The notes under the pieces are model-generated. The model worked only from the letters and a program-made list of their open reading frames with translations, was not told where the DNA came from and ran no database searches. DNA of 64,000 bases, from the NCBI RefSeq assembly GCF_030506205.2, contig NC_133348.1, positions 19,552,780 through 19,616,779 of the forward strand. The letters run 5' to 3'. This DNA comes from Paramisgurnus dabryanus (Eukaryota; Chordata; Actinopteri; Cypriniformes; Cobitidae). This document shows positions 48,752-62,160 of this stretch, piece after piece. The position numbers and the translations under genes are program-made. Within the stretch, counting starts at the first letter, position 1; each line of letters starts with the position of its first letter.

Positions 48752-51700
48752 AACTGCACATATTTTGGATTTTATTTCTGGCTCATCTTAATCTCCGCAA
48801 TGTCTATTTTAAAAAATATGTTCATAATTTTAAAATATAGTGTGTCCATAGTTTTTAGTTTAAAGTGTTTGGACAAAATGTTGAGAAGTTAAATAGGAGA
48901 AAGGAAAGATCTGAAACAGTATCTAAACCCTTTAAATGCTTCTGTTTTTGTTGCTAGTGCCTAGATGTACAGAATACAGATTTTCACTGAGGTGTTTTTA
49001 TCCAAGTGTGGTTTTTGCTTAGCAGCGTCCTCCTATATTATGCTGTGTTAAAATGCTGACCGAGAGGCCTGTTTTCTTTCTCACTAAAACAAAGAGTTTG
49101 ACCACTGAAAGGTAAATTATAGATGCTAGCAGCCGTTGCCTGTGAGCCTGCGAGGGACGTCAGCCTGTTTGAGTAATTTTCTCTGTTGTTCTGTTTAACC
49201 TCAACTTGTGTTTCTAAAGGCCGACTAATTTCTTTGTGCATTAAATGAGGTCGGCGTAGCCTGTTGTACGTGCCCGTGTCAACAAGCACATCCCATTAGC
49301 TCGCTTTCATGCTAGCGGCAGCTCAAACAAAGCCGTTGTAACCGAGTTCTTCAGATAACTTTTTAAACCGCTTAAGCCACTGTTTTTCCTTAGCGTTTGG
49401 CAATTTAGCAATAAAGCGGTTATGCTGGCAAGACATGTTTTCAATTCAGAGCAGAAATAGGCAGTAAAGTAGAGGATATTGTCTCAATGTCAGTTTCGTA
49501 GATTGGTTAGCATGCTCTCCAGAACTGCTGGCACACGAGGTCATGTAGCGCTAATTTAGTCGTGATTACATGCTAGCAGACATTATGCAGAATGGCAGAA
49601 GGAGGCATAATTGGGCAAGCCTCATCTTTTCCTCGCACAGAAATAAAGCTGTCAGGAAGGAGAAAACAAAGCTATCATTTATCTCCTCAGCGACGGGTTA
49701 GTGCGTTAGCACAATAGTAGCGTGGTTTTTGTCTAGTGCACCACCACTATTTACTCGTCGGTGTTGGGAGGGCAGGAATTCGGGACCCTGGAAATGGCCG
49801 TGTTTGTGCATGTCACTCACGGTAAAAGCAGTAAGGTGGAGTAGAGACAGGTTCTCAAACGGGACCCCCGTGTCAGCGCTACGTTTGATTTGAGGCCTAA
49901 TTTGCTGGTTGGTTGCTTGTGTAAACAACTCGGGGATACTTGGGCTTCTCAGACGCCGTGATAAACAAATCCTGATCACACGGATGTAAAAATAAACCGT
50001 CCCTGCTTCGGAGACGTAAAAATCCAGCGCGTCGGCAGTCGAGAGTCCTCCTGTTTTGGTGATTTGTGATAGCGCTAATCTTAGTGTGTTAGCGAGAGAG
50101 CCGCTGGATGCCGTTGGACTGGTCTTGAGCTCTTGGGCTCAGGCGGGATCTTTTCCCCATACCGATCAGCTCAGAGTTGAATACAAAAGCTAACAGACTT
50201 TTCTTTCTTTCTTTTCTTTCCTTTTCCTTTGCACAATCATACAGGAAGATTCCTGTGCCTTATCAAACCAACTCATTATCAAACCTAACAGATGTTTTGC
50301 CCCTACAAGTCGACTCGGTTTGCACTGACCTTGTTTGCACAATCAAAAATAAGTAACGGGTAATTATTAATAAAACTACCTTATTATTTTCTTAACCATG
50401 ACTATTATAATATACACTTTGCCGGCATCAGCTTTTCTGTGCAAAAACTAGTCTTGCTGCTTTCAATTACAAGTCTTCACTGGTAGAGAAAATCCCAGAT
50501 AAAATCACATCCCTTTCCTCCTCTTTCCAGCCTCAGAAGGCTCTTGTTCTTTGCGTCACACGGCCACTCCGCACCAGGTTTCTGAGCTAAATACACAGTG
50601 ACAGGGCTTTTATGTATCTGAAATGGGGATACTGTATCCATCAGCCCCCCCCCATCTCAACAAGGTGGCTTTTAAAATGAGGAAACCAACACAACCTCCT
50701 GTGCAATCTCCATTTTAGTCTCGTCACAGAAGCCTGCGGTGATGGAACTACTGAGATTTAAAATCTTGGGTTAGGAATTGAAAATCGGTAATGATGTGTC
50801 TTTGGTAATGATATGAATGCAAAGCAGTGAACAAAGTAATATTTATCTCAGGGATGCGGGCGTGGTTGGAGTTTAAGAAAAATTATGTGGGGCTGGTTCC
50901 CTGTTTAGGCTAAAGGGGGTTTTAAGAAAACAGCTGCTGAGTGTGGATTAGTGTCTCTCAGCAGTGCAGAGCAAAAGGCCGAACTTAAAATAGCTTATTT
51001 CTCTCTGCTTACAGACTTAATGCCTCCGCCAAATCATCCTAAACTGTTTTTTAATATCATCCGTTCTGCAATTTCTTGTTTTCCGCTAAATTGATCAGCA
51101 CAACAGTGGCTATTAATGAATTATCAAGGCTGGGAATAATAAAACATTGTAAATACACGAAACAAAATATGTAACTGTCTAATTATAATGCAAATAGTAA
51201 CGCATGATGATAGCGCTTCATTGGAAATTCAGCCCATATGGGCTTATGAAATAAAGTGTGGGAATAAATGACTCGTTGTCATTGGAACGTGTGAGGGTGA
51301 TTCTTGTGCATACCCTAAAGCCATCCGGCCCTAATTTCTGCTTTGTCTCTGATCCCCGGCTGCCTGTGGGATGTCCTTTTTTCCCCTCATAAAAGGTGAA
51401 ATAGTGAAATAATCCATTTAAGTTTCCTATTTTCCACTGTAACCTTGCCTCTAGGACATTTTTGACTGCTAGAGGTGATGTGAAGGCAGGCACGGTAGTG
51501 CTTATACGCAGAGATCAAGAATATTAGACCAGAGCAAACACATGCAGATCTGCCTCTGGTTGATGTAACATATGAACGTGTGTGTTTGTTTGTGTGTGTG
51601 TGCTTTTAATGATGCTTAAAAGACAGTTTGATCCAAACACCAGATGTACAAAATGTGAACACGCTTTAGGCACTGTCCTCTATTATACGTATGTTCACCG

Positions 51701-51868
51701 ATGTGTGAATGCAGGGTCAGAGGAACGATCTAAAAAGTTGGAAGGGACACATTTAAAGCGTTGGCTCATGAATATTAATTAGGCAGCATACCATAATTCT
51801 TTACCTGGGTGCCAGCCATAGCACATTACGCACACTGCACTGATAAAGTGACTGTTTTTTGCTTGGTC
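48752..51868 (+). other. epha7: epha7 intron 3, right part
   Basis: Apparently single-copy, relatively GC-balanced sequence with a C-rich run near 50646-50654. No coding exon or transposon recognised. Open frames at 49038-49289, 49698-49979 and 51218-51493 have no protein hallmarks. Confidence 0.55.
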
Positions 51869-51872
51869 TTAA

Positions 51873-52214
51873 AGGAAAACACCACCATTTTTCAATACTT
51901 TACTATTTTACATTTAGCCTAGCCCCATTAAGTCCTATGGCTCCAAACAGGGATGAATTTAAAAGCCACCAAACACTTCCACGTTTTCCCTATTTTAAGA
52001 CTGTTACATGAGTAGTTACATGAGTAAGTATGGTGACACAAAATAAAACTTTTGTTTGGAGCCATAGGAATGAATGGGGCTAGGCTAAATGCTTACACAT
52101 TCAAGAAGCGCTTTACAAAGATTAAAAGTGCACGCATTGAAAAAAGATAGGTATGTAATTCATCAAGTTGAGATAAGAACATAGTAAAATATTGAAAAAC
52201 TGTGTTGTCTTCCT
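51873..52214. mobile_element. TTAA-specific foldback MITE, family B, second copy (342 bp)
   Basis: It starts AGGAAAACACCACCATTTTT and ends (other strand) AGGAAGACAACACAGTTTTT. TTAA flanks both sides (51869-51872, 52215-52218). The interior matches the copy at 17025-17468 in the AGCCTAGCCCCATT, CTATGGCTCCAAACA and TTAAAAGTGCACGCATT blocks, but lacks about 100 bases of the left arm. Confidence 0.88.
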
Positions 52215-52269
52215 TTAAAGTTGTTGTTTTATGCGCAGGCAAAACATATTATTATACTGTGGCGTATTA

Positions 52270-52550
52270 TAGGGTGACCATATGGGCCATTCTTCCCGGA
52301 TGCGTCCTGGCAAGGATTTCGGTGCGTCTTCCGGAAGTCATATTTGTTGACTGCATACGCCATTCAGTTAAAAACAAAAGACATACGATCGTAGTTTCAT
52401 TCTTACCTTAAAATGTAACAGTTGCTTTTCTGTAATAATAATAATAATAATCCTCTATGGCGTATGCTGGCGACAAATACGACTTCCGGAAGACGCACCA
52501 AAATCCTGGCCAGGACGCGTCCGGGAAGAATGGCACGTATGGTCACCCTA
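52270..52550. mobile_element. Palindromic MITE with TAGGGTGACCATA ends (281 bp)
   Basis: The left TAGGGTGACCATATGGGCCA and right (other strand) TAGGGTGACCATACGTGCCA arms stay similar for about 90 bases (shared CATTCTTCCCGGA and GACTTCCGGAAG-like blocks). They are separated by a short loop with an AAT repeat. It lies 142 bases before epha7 exon 4. Confidence 0.8.
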
Positions 52551-52692
52551 CCTATTATAATTTTTTTTAAAGTGGCAGGGACAAACGTGCACATATTTTA
52601 ATAGTAGGTGGACTTAATAGAACCCTTTCTGCACCCCTGTATGTATGACCATTTAATTCTCTCTCACAAATTCTCTCTTTCTCCATCACCAG

Positions 52693-52848
52693 CCTGTGGT
52701 CGTGGATTCTACAAGTCTTCATCTCAGGATCTTCAATGTTCCCGTTGTCCTGCACACAGTTATAATGACAGAGAGGGCTCATGGAGATGTGACTGCGAGG
52801 ATGGCTACTACAGAGCCCTCTCCGACCCTCCTTCAGTCGCCTGCACTA
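52693..52848 (+). CDS. epha7: epha7 coding exon 4: EGF-like Cys-rich segment
   Basis: A 156-base exon with CACCAG acceptor and GTAAGT donor, phase 1 at both sides, the exact exon size usual in Eph genes. It reads PCGRGFYKSSSQDLQCSRCP, then AHSYNDREGSWRCDCEDGYY, then RALSDPPSVACT (residues 277-328). The Cys spacing CG...CSRCP...CDCEDGYYRA...C is the EGF-like module that follows the ephrin-binding domain in all Eph receptors and packs between it and the FN3 domains. SSSQDLQCSRCP matches EphA7 as I remember it. Nothing is missing. Frames that start at ATGs upstream and read into it are artefacts. Confidence 0.95.
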
Positions 52849-54574
52849 GTAAGTGAGCTGTTTGTGACAGTTTTTTTATGACTATGTTAACGCAGTTTGT
52901 GACAATCAAAATTACTAACAGGCAGACTCTCGAGTTCTTATTATAGCTCAAATACTTGAATACAAATAATGAATAGTTAAATTCAAGGCACTTTTCTGTT
53001 CCTGTAACCATAGTGACAGTTTAAGAGTGATTTACAAATTTAAGTTATTTTGGTTAAACTGGGTGAATGTATCATGTCTTTATGACTGGCATGTTGGCAC
53101 ATTTTATTCCGACTCCATAGTTCATGATCAGTCATGCAATTGTCTTACTGATTTATTTGCTGTAAAATAAGTACCTCATTATAATCAGAAGTAACGGAAG
53201 CAGATCCCAGAAGTACTTTGAACTCCTTCTCTCTATTGCTTCTTTATGTTCTCCTCCCTTCCCCTCTAATTTACACCTCTCGGTTCCTCCTCTCCCCTCT
53301 GCTGTTTCTCCTTGAATATCACAGTTATGCCATTGATGACTTATTTACACAGACTAGGGTGAAAAAAGGCTGAGAGAGAAGTTCCTCTGGGTGAGGTTGA
53401 GCTACCTGAAAATATGCTCAAGGACAGGTTCAATAGAGCAGAATCCCAGGATGTCTTCTGCTTCTTTAAGAGAAAATAAAGAGGAAAAAGCACAGCTTAT
53501 GAAACGTGTTAAAGAAAGAATTGGTGCGGCACTGTTTGGTTAAAAAATGTATGATAACATTAAAATCTCTTTTTGCCTCTACTTAGATATCAAGGCTGAA
53601 GAACAAAGGCATCACTTTGAAATGAAAATAGCAAATTACTAAAAGCTCCATAGTAGGTTGCCAATACAAATTACTCCTACCATTAGATTTACTCTTTAAA
53701 ATGCCTACACTTCATTATTAAATAAACCAGACATAGGCCTCCTTCAATTTTCCAAACACAAATATCATGAGCTTATATACTTTGTTATTTCTGCCACTTA
53801 TATTCTTTCATTTAAGCCCATGCCAATTATAGATGTCTGAATTACAACAAAAATTAATACAGAGTAAGCTATAGACAGGAGCTGTGTTGTTGTTTGTGAA
53901 GCAAGCCAAATGTACAGGCTACCACAGAGCTGTCTATTCTGTGATGACACGCACATCACGCATGAACGAATTGCTACACACTACCTCTACTTTCCCTTCT
54001 GTCTCCACCCTCTTTTCCTCTTTCTTCTTTTTTTCCATTACGGTAACTGCCCAGAATTAACCTCACCGCTGCTTTCCAAAAGAGATGATCACACAATAAG
54101 TGATTTAGTCTAATTGTTGCCCAGTGCCCTCCAATCAAAGAACAGAGAAAACACAGGCTTAAATTCACCGCACAATATTGCTTTAGTCTCCTTTACTTTC
54201 CTTCTTTCTCTCTCCAAACACACAAGCGATCTGTCACTACCCTGACCGTGGTCTGGCTGTGGTTACTCTGTCTGGGCATGAAAACGTTGGCTTTACTCTT
54301 CCACAATTGCGTCTTTTGTTAATCAAGGGCAAAATGCCACATAAGGGAGGGATTAGGAATCATCTTGTTTTTCTCCATAGCGAATAATGGAGAAGTCACG
54401 CAACGTTGAAAATCATTAGGCCTTGATCACAATGGTGATTTAGAAACACAATGAGTTATGGAGATGACAAAGACCCACAATAATACTGGGTTAAAAAAAA
54501 ATAGAATGGAGAGCGTGCAATGTTGAGATCACATGACTGCAGAGGTGTAGCATTAATAAAGATACATACTGTAG

Positions 54575-55622
54575 TAGGGCTGCAAAAATGAATCGGGATT
54601 ACAATTACATAATCACCAAAAGCCTCAATTACAGCTGTCTATTTGTGCTCTTGTCTGTGTTTGGGCACCCAGTACAGTGGTGAGTCAGAGATTTTAAAAT
54701 TGATTAGTTGACTCCTCCTTAAGCCATTAATTTTAGATTTTTTACTAACAACATAACTCCCATAATTATTTGTGATTTACATTATATTATTTAATTTTGG
54801 ATATTTAGAATTTACAATGCAGCTGTTTCACAGAAAGTTATAAAACATTTCAAAACTTCAATGTAAAGTCGATTAAGTAAGGAATAATTGACAACGGGCC
54901 GCTAAATTATAAAAAAATGATGCACACCCAAGGAGGTAATGTAACACCAGGGGTGTGCATTATTTTCGAATAATACAAAGGACCGAAGTCAATTATTCTG
55001 CTTATACCACGCTTACCAAAAACATTGCTCTGGTGCCTATTTTTAGGACATTTGACAAGTTAGGTGTGCGGTTTAGGGAAAAATAATCAACACACATGGG
55101 ACATTTCTCAACCAATCAGAATAAAGCATGCAAAAGCCCCATGGTATAAATAAGCAATAAGGTACGAGAGGCTGTGCTGTATCGTGAATAAGTAACGGCT
55201 GAAGGGCGTTGTTAGGCACGACACGAAGTACCTTATTGCTTTTATAAAACGGTTACCACATGATAATAAAGTAAAACAAATATTAGTGCAACTTTCATGA
55301 AGTTAAATTAATAAAAAGCATTCCTTCCGCTAGAAAAAATAGTCCCTGGCCATGAACAAAAATGTGTTCCAATGTGTAATATGCATGAAAGCTCAATTAA
55401 AAACAACAAACCGATACGTGTGGTTGCTAAGGGCGCATTGATAAACAGAACCGTTGGGTGAAGCGGTCATAGCCGTGTTTTATCGTGAATAAAGCACACC
55501 TGTTAACCAATCAGAATCAAGGATTGGAACTAGCCGTTTTATAATCGACAATAATAACCGCAACTACAATGTCAATGTGAATAATCGTCAATTATGTTTT
55601 TTGTCATAATCGTGCAGCCATA
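54575..55622. mobile_element. hAT-like repeat with TAGGGCTGCA ends (1.05 kb)
   Basis: TAGGGCTGCAAAAATGAATC at the left and (other strand) TATGGCTGCACGATTATGAC at the right are inverted ends. Both continue into GATTA/TAATC-rich sequence typical of hAT MITEs. The 8-bp flanks do not match, so the ends may have decayed. The middle (about 54945-55560) looks like a second inserted repeat. Confidence 0.55.
55151..55242. repeat. Hairpin AAGCAATAAGGTAC / GTACCTTATTGCTT
   Basis: Perfect 14-base inverted arms at 55151-55164 and 55229-55242 with a 64-base loop, inside the hAT-like repeat region. Confidence 0.75.
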
Positions 55623-58600
55623 ATACACACTAAATCCAGACATTTATGAAAGAGTAGGGCTGCTACATTTCTTAGAAAAATATTGAAGGGTGTCTTTGCA
55701 GGTCAAGGTTAAAGTTTGGCATCAGCTCAACTCAAGGGACATGGCAGCCATGTAATGACCACTGACCTAATTTGATATCATTGACACTTTAACCAGATTT
55801 CTAGACTTTACTCTCGAAAGTGTTGTTTCTAAGGATGACATCATTATGTTCATGTTGAAATAATATAGTGAACTGAATGTTTACATTTCTCATAATCTCA
55901 CACAGATTGTTTGTATCTCAGGAGAGACATTTAAGTCTGTATAGGATAAAAATGACAGCTGAAGTTTTGTGGATTGTGTTTTAAACAGAAAGTCAGTACC
56001 ATTTAACACAACACTCAAAGTTTTTAACAATTGTCTCTAGGGTCGTTATAACAAGTGATTAAGCAAATACGTACGTATAGTCCTATACGTGACTATAACA
56101 ATAAGACTTTTGAAAGGTTGTTAGAAAAGTAAAAGCAATGTAAATCAAGTAGGATACTCCTAACAAACATAAATCGCGTCGCTTTTGAAGTCGTGCCGCA
56201 GTGTAGAGCGATCGAAATACTGTCCTTGGCAGACTTGTCTTAATTATCTCAGGATTAAGTTATTGTGGCCATCTGAATTGTCTGAGATGAAGATTTCTTT
56301 TTGGGATTTACAGCCGCATGGAACTGAATGGTAATTGGGGGTGAATTTACATTCGCTGAATAAACACCCTGATGGACAGCTTTTTAAATGAGCAAGGTGT
56401 AAACCTACAGAATCTTAAGCTCTGTCAATACGCACTCAACTCTTCAGAACATGGATTAAGAGATTTCCTAATGAAATTCAGATTTAAAGAATGAATGAAA
56501 TTAATATTCACTTGTAGTGCGCCAAAGACATGTCTGTCATTGTTGATAGGAGAAAGAAAAATTGTGTAGTTAAGAATGTGAGAAATATTTGGTTCTGTGA
56601 TTATTTCCATAGAACACAAATATTCCCAGTGGCATAGCATAAATTCACCCGGTTTTCCAGAACCTGTGAGCCGTTAAGATAAATGGGCGATACTTAGGTG
56701 AGCCTGCTGTGAATGAGGGGGGCTTACGGGAAGTTTTTTCCTCCTGAGATAGAGAGAAAGAAGGGAGTTCTTGACGGGTTTCGGAGATGACATCAATCAT
56801 TCGACAGCTGCGTGCGGTATGGCGCTGGCGAGGGTCTGGAGGGGGCGGGAGAAGGGTGGGACTTTGTTAAATTGAGAAAAAGAGTAAAAGAGAGAGTGGG
56901 AGATGTTGGAAAAGTGAGACAAAGGGAAAGGTAAAGAGCGTTTAAAAATTGTCGTACAGTGATGCTACTAGACAATATGTAAGTACCATGATACTTTTCA
57001 AAAAATATCAAAATTGTTAAACTGTGGTACTTTAATGTATACCGTAAAGTTATTTTACAGTAACTCTACTGTAAGAAAACCAAAGTAATTATTGGTACTT
57101 TCTGTGAGTGAACGTATGACAAATTGAAAGAGAATTTGAAAGTGAGAGTAAATACTTCACATACTCCATTTCAACCCTCCAAGATTCATCACCTCCATTT
57201 GTTGACGTGTCCCTGTGTGAGACTTCCTTTCTTCCCACAGTTGCTAAGGGACATAAGTACAGTAGTGAAACCAGTCTCTCTCGCCCACTGCTCACTGGTT
57301 CAGTGCCTCATTCTATCCTTGGCACTTGGTATGAGTGAGGTCAAAGTTCAGGCACCATGTTTGTAGATTAGGGATTAGTGGCTAGACTGTTTGAACACGG
57401 CTCTCAAGTAGCAGCTCTCCGAGTCTGTCTCATTAGCGGGTTGAATCTTAATAGATGGAATAGCACTAAGACAGCCAAGAGCTTCTCAAAGTGCAGATAA
57501 GAACTGGATTCCTGAGTTAAGCCTAGGCGCTGCTTGGCCTGAGACTTCAGGCTTTACACACACATGCATACAGCCACTCCCCCATACGCACACATACAAG
57601 ATCAGCAGGTTGACCTAATTATCATTCTCTCACAGGAAAACAGCAAGAGAAGTGGTGCTGTAGATGTCACAATCATTTTTTTTTCATTTTCTATGCAAGA
57701 TTTTGGCGTGTGTTACGCATATTCTCCCACATTCTGTGCCCTTACTTCTGGTTGTTGCATAAAGCCAGCCAATCAGATTAGAGCTTGCAGGATCAATAAA
57801 CGGCTTCACAGTTTGTGCGCATCACAAATGCATCGGATAATGGACTGTGGCCAGTGGGCAAGCTGTTTTGAGATTACATTTCACTATGCAATCTCTGTAG
57901 GAATGAGAGTGTGTTTTAAAATAAGGTGGAGTGGGAAAGCGAGAAAGTGTGAAAGAGGGGGAGGACGGGGGGTGTACTTTAAGCAAACTCCATATCCATT
58001 AAGAGAATAGTTTGGTTTGCCGTTCCAAGAATGAAACTGTCTGTGGCAGTTATTTGTCCCAGTTTCCCCCAGCTTTCCTCCAGCGTCCCTGCAGAACGTC
58101 TCTCAGCAGCAGACTGCAGAGGAGGTGACAGATTACATATATAGAAACACATACATACACTCGTATGTTAAAGAGCACACGAGAGCTGTAAACTCAAAGG
58201 GCATTTTGTTGTTAACCAGCAGCCGATGACGCCCACAGCAGCGTACCAAACTAAAAAGCTGGAGCTGCTAGAATCTACAGATGGGAAACTAACACTGCAA
58301 TGTAATGTAATTATGCTGGCTAGCCCCAGCCACGATTGAATGTTATTGGCCCAAACATCTTTTCATTGGCTGTATTACAGCCTCATATAAACTTTAATAT
58401 CTCTATTATCAATTTTCATTTTAAAGGTACTTTATTGGCATGATTCAATTTTGTCAAAGCATATACATAAAACGGCATAAAATAACACTTAGTATCAAGG
58501 TGCTAGATGATGTATGAAGTACTAAAAATAAAAAATTGTAGAATCTCTATTATTTCTAATACAGATATTTTGACCTTTTAACTTTAATTTTTTTTTAACA

Positions 58601-58631
58601 TTTTTGAAATGCAGATAAAATATGGAAACTA

Positions 58632-59049
58632 CACTGTAAAAAAAATCCGTAGAAATTGCAGCTGGGTTGCCGGTAATTTACCGTAGATTTAAATTTATGT
58701 TATTTACTGGCAACATTTTGTTCAAAGTTAAATGAACATTTAACATTTACAAGTGTTTGTCTTAACAGAGTAAAACAAAAAAAACAGCATCAAGCAAAAC
58801 ATTCTGGGAAACAAAATCTGAAGCAAAAAACTGAAAAAGGTTGATGATGATTTCTGGTTCCCAGAATTCTTTGCACGAGGCTGTTATTTTATAGTTTTAT
58901 TTTGTAAAGATAAAGACTTGTTAATATTTAAAATTTATTTAACTTTGAACAAACTCTTGCCAGTAAATAACATAAATTTAAATATACGGTAAATTACCGG
59001 CAACCCAGCTGCAATTACATTGTAATTTCTACGGATTTTTTTTACAGTG
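58632..59049. mobile_element. TA-flanked MITE with CACTGTAAAAA ends (418 bp)
   Basis: Starts CACTGTAAAAAAAATCCGTA and ends (other strand) CACTGTAAAAAAAATCCGTA. The inverted arms extend for roughly 100 bases through GCAGCTGGGTTGCCGGTAAT and ACTGGCAA blocks. TA flanks both sides (58630-58631, 59050-59051). No coding capacity. Confidence 0.9.
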
Positions 59050-59802
59050 TAGTACTCTTAATTTTTGGGTGCTGGCTGACTAGACGTGTGAAAATCCAGC
59101 TTTAGTCACATTTATCCCTCGGGAGCATTCCATGCTGCACAACCTTACCTCTAGGCTATGTGTACACCAAAGCATTTTTTCCTAAGGCCAGCGTATTTTT
59201 TCAGTTGTTTGCAATGGGAGTGGTGCGTTTTTCAAAAACACTGGCATCTGGCGAGGCACTCATGTTTTTAATTACTCTTCATTTCTCTTTTTTTTTACTT
59301 GTCGGTGTCACTTTTTTCTCAGACGTCAAATCACAGTGGAGGACGGGCAGGACAAATAGCACACCTACCAATTGGTGCACTGTAACAACTGATAAACAAA
59401 ACAGTATCATTTCAACCAAAGCGCCTACAGCAGCACTTTAAACGCTCTACACACGGCCTTCATTTTTACGGAACTGACTATAGCTATTTATGGGATTAGA
59501 ATAATATCATGCATTGTTATTAGTTACAGTGCTTTTGTTTAATGTTTTGTGGAAATTAAATCAATAGGACCTCTCCATCTTAATGCTACCTGAGTCATTG
59601 AATAGGTCTGCTCAATGACAGCTTGACTTAAGTTCCTTCTCTGTCTCAGCTGGCCATTTAAAGATAAACAATCCCTTGATCTCTGCCACTCAAGGCAGAA
59701 TGAATCATGCCTGCCAAATGGAGCCATTAGTGTTATTATTATGATTATTACCCTTAAAGGTACTGTAGCCATTGAAATAGAATGATAAAACCCTAGAAGA
59801 AT

Positions 59803-59804
<2 letters not shown>

Positions 59805-59870
<66 letters not shown>
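59805..59870. repeat. (GT)n microsatellite
   Basis: 66 bases of uninterrupted GT. Confidence 0.97.
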
Positions 59871-59871
<1 letters not shown>

Positions 59872-60281
59872 AGGTTCTCCCTGAGGGGAATGGAGTAGGA
59901 GGGACCTCATTAGCATCAGTAGGTGAAGTTGTGCTTCTACCTTAAGAGATAGAGAGACAGACAGCATCTCTTCACCTGCCACAGGTGGCCCTTTCATGTC
60001 CGCCGTTCACACGTTCCCCTCCTACTTTAATGAATATGGATGGATGTGTGTCTGCCATTAGCCTTAATGAGAGGAGCAAATTTTAAGTGTCACATTAACC
60101 ATTCTCACAATTCTAACGCTTGCTTTTTCCCCTTATGCATATGCACCAAGTGTTTTGTTAGTAAACGTCTCCGGTTTAATAGACCACTGATGGTAAACAG
60201 CTCAGAAAATCTATGATTCTGCATGATTTTGGGAGGTGAAATTTGGCCTTTGATCACATATTGTGTGATTAATTACCTTAA

Positions 60282-60574
60282 GCCTGGAGTATAGTCAGTT
60301 TTATTAAGAGTACGCGAACGTACGTGCACAGTTGAAAACACAGCCTTGCGAAGTATAGGTTATTTGACTCATACACGGACACAAACGTCCGACGCATGCG
60401 CATCGCGACAAAATGCAATGCATCTATCTCTTGGGCTACATACTACTTTATCTTGTAGGTGCATGGATGACCTATGCATACAGTGTACATGCATTCTTCT
60501 GATGATGAAAATTGCATTACGTGCACTATACGTAGACCCTCCCATGCGCTAAAACAATGGACCATACTTCAGCC
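60282..60574. mobile_element. TTAA-flanked MITE (293 bp)
   Basis: Ends GCCTGGAGTATAGTC and (other strand) GGCTGAAGTATGGTC, flanked by TTAA (60278-60281, 60575-60578). Subterminal CGTACGTGCAC and GTGCACTATACGTA blocks are inverted. No coding capacity. Confidence 0.7.
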
Positions 60575-61824
60575 TTAAGCCTCCAACAAAGTTCTGACAG
60601 TGTCTAATAGATGGCCGTGTAATGACGAATCAAAAAGTGCACAACTATTTTTAAATTAGGTTATTTGTTTGAGAGAGAGGAAGAAACATTGACATTTATA
60701 CTTGCATTTTTATTTGTGGACTCCATTTTGTGTGAATTTTCAATTTTTTTTACTGGCTAAACAGTGCCAATTTCAGCTACCTAGTGTGTATGCCGTCAGT
60801 GATGATGATGTCAAGACGTGACCTGGATTGATGATGTAAAAACCACGATGTCCGTCTGGACTAAGAGTCTTAAATAAGTTATGATGTTGCACAGTCTGCC
60901 AAAATCTCACCAGACTCCTATCGTACAATCTGTCAAGCAGCGAATATAAAAGAGAGAACAAACTCGCACAGAGTGCACCCGGCTTTAGTTGTTTCATTTT
61001 GAGGGACCAGAATCGAACCTCTCCAAAACTCCTATCCCATGATGCAAGACAACCGCAAAGACGAGTTCTAATAAAAGGGATATTGAACAGGCAGTGGTGC
61101 AGTTATAAAAACATTAGGGTGATAAAAGCAAGGCTTGGTGGTTGGATAAAAGTAGCAAAGTATAAATCATTGCTTTATGAGACACGCCAGATTCTTTGGC
61201 ACTGGCGGGGATTAAGGGATGATGGGTTGTTTTCCACTGTGGTCATCCGTCTGTGAGCTGGTTATTGTAGGCTGAATGGAATTCTGTGCCGTTGCTATTG
61301 TAAGGGGCGATAACTTGTTCATGATCGGACTCTTAAATTGTGAAAGCGACTCCCTCTCCCTGCTTTCATGGCTTAGGCTTCTTGTCACCTTGGTGGTCAA
61401 AAACATTGGTTTTGCCAAATTACCACCTCTATAGTTTCCAATGGAAACTCATTATCTCTTAGCCTTCTAATAAAATGCTACAGTGAGGATGAGTCCCACC
61501 AGCAAGAGGAAGATAATCTTATCTTAGGTTTTTCACCAACAGTATCCCATTGTTCATTCTTTCAATGTTTTGCTGCCACATCTCCCACTGGTCTACATTG
61601 ACCTTGACAGCGCTCAACTTCAGCATTCTTTAGCATAACATCTCTATGTATCTAGGTTACAGTATAATTGCATGTCAGGATTTGCCAGGGATCTCCTTGT
61701 ATCTCCTTAGTGTTTTTGTCCGAAGGGGAAAAATAGGCAGAATCCATGAGCATCTAGAGTACAATTAATGTTAACATATCGGTTGCGTATTATATCTAAA
61801 CGTTCTCCCCATGTTTCACTACAG

Positions 61825-62160
61825 GGCCACCATCAGCTCCTCAGAATTTGCTCTACAACATCAACCACACCACCGTAAGCCTGGAGTGGACCCCGCCGGC
61901 CGACACAGGTGGCCGCATTGACGTTACATACCGGATTATATGCCGTCGCTGCACCTGGGAGCCAGAGGAGTGCTTCCCCTGCGGGAGCAATGTTGGCTAT
62001 TTTCCACAGCAGAGCGGATTAACGGACACCTACGTCACCATCACCGACCTGTTAGCGCACGCAAACTACACTTTCGAGGTCGAGGCTGTGAACGGCGTGT
62101 CCGACCTCAGCCGAACCCAGCGACTGTTTGCCGCCGTCAGCATCGCCACCAGCCAAGCAG
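61825..62160 (+). CDS. epha7: epha7 coding exon 5: first fibronectin III domain
   Basis: A 336-base exon (the standard Eph exon size), phase 1 at both ends, TTTCACTACAG acceptor and GTGAGA donor. It reads RPPSAPQNLLYNINHTTVSL, then EWTPPADTGGRIDVTYRIIC, through CGSNVGYFPQQSGLTD and DLLAHANYTFEVEAVNGVSD to LSRTQRLFAAVSIATSQA (residues 329-440). FN3 signatures are the initial PP.AP.NL, the central W in LEW.PP, the D/N.TY motif and Y.F.V.AVNGVS. Potential N-glycosylation sites are NHT and NYT. Sequence and exon size fit EphA7. The next exon, encoding the second FN3 domain, is outside the window. Confidence 0.95.

Larger units (their letters stand above)
52849..58629 (+). other. epha7: epha7 intron 4, left part
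   Basis: Mostly apparently single-copy sequence. It contains a hAT-like repeat at 54575-55622 and a small TA-rich inverted repeat near 56990-57090. No exon recognised. The open frame at 57564-58010 lacks protein character. Confidence 0.55.
59052..61824 (+). other. epha7: epha7 intron 4, right part
   Basis: Contains a (GT)n tract and one TTAA-type MITE. The remainder appears single copy. A T-rich run and TTTCACTACAG acceptor end the intron. Confidence 0.6.

Noticed and set aside
57564..58010. A 148-residue gene in intron 4
   Set aside because: Composition is irregular and runs through T-rich and purine-rich tracts. No domain or promoter-like context.
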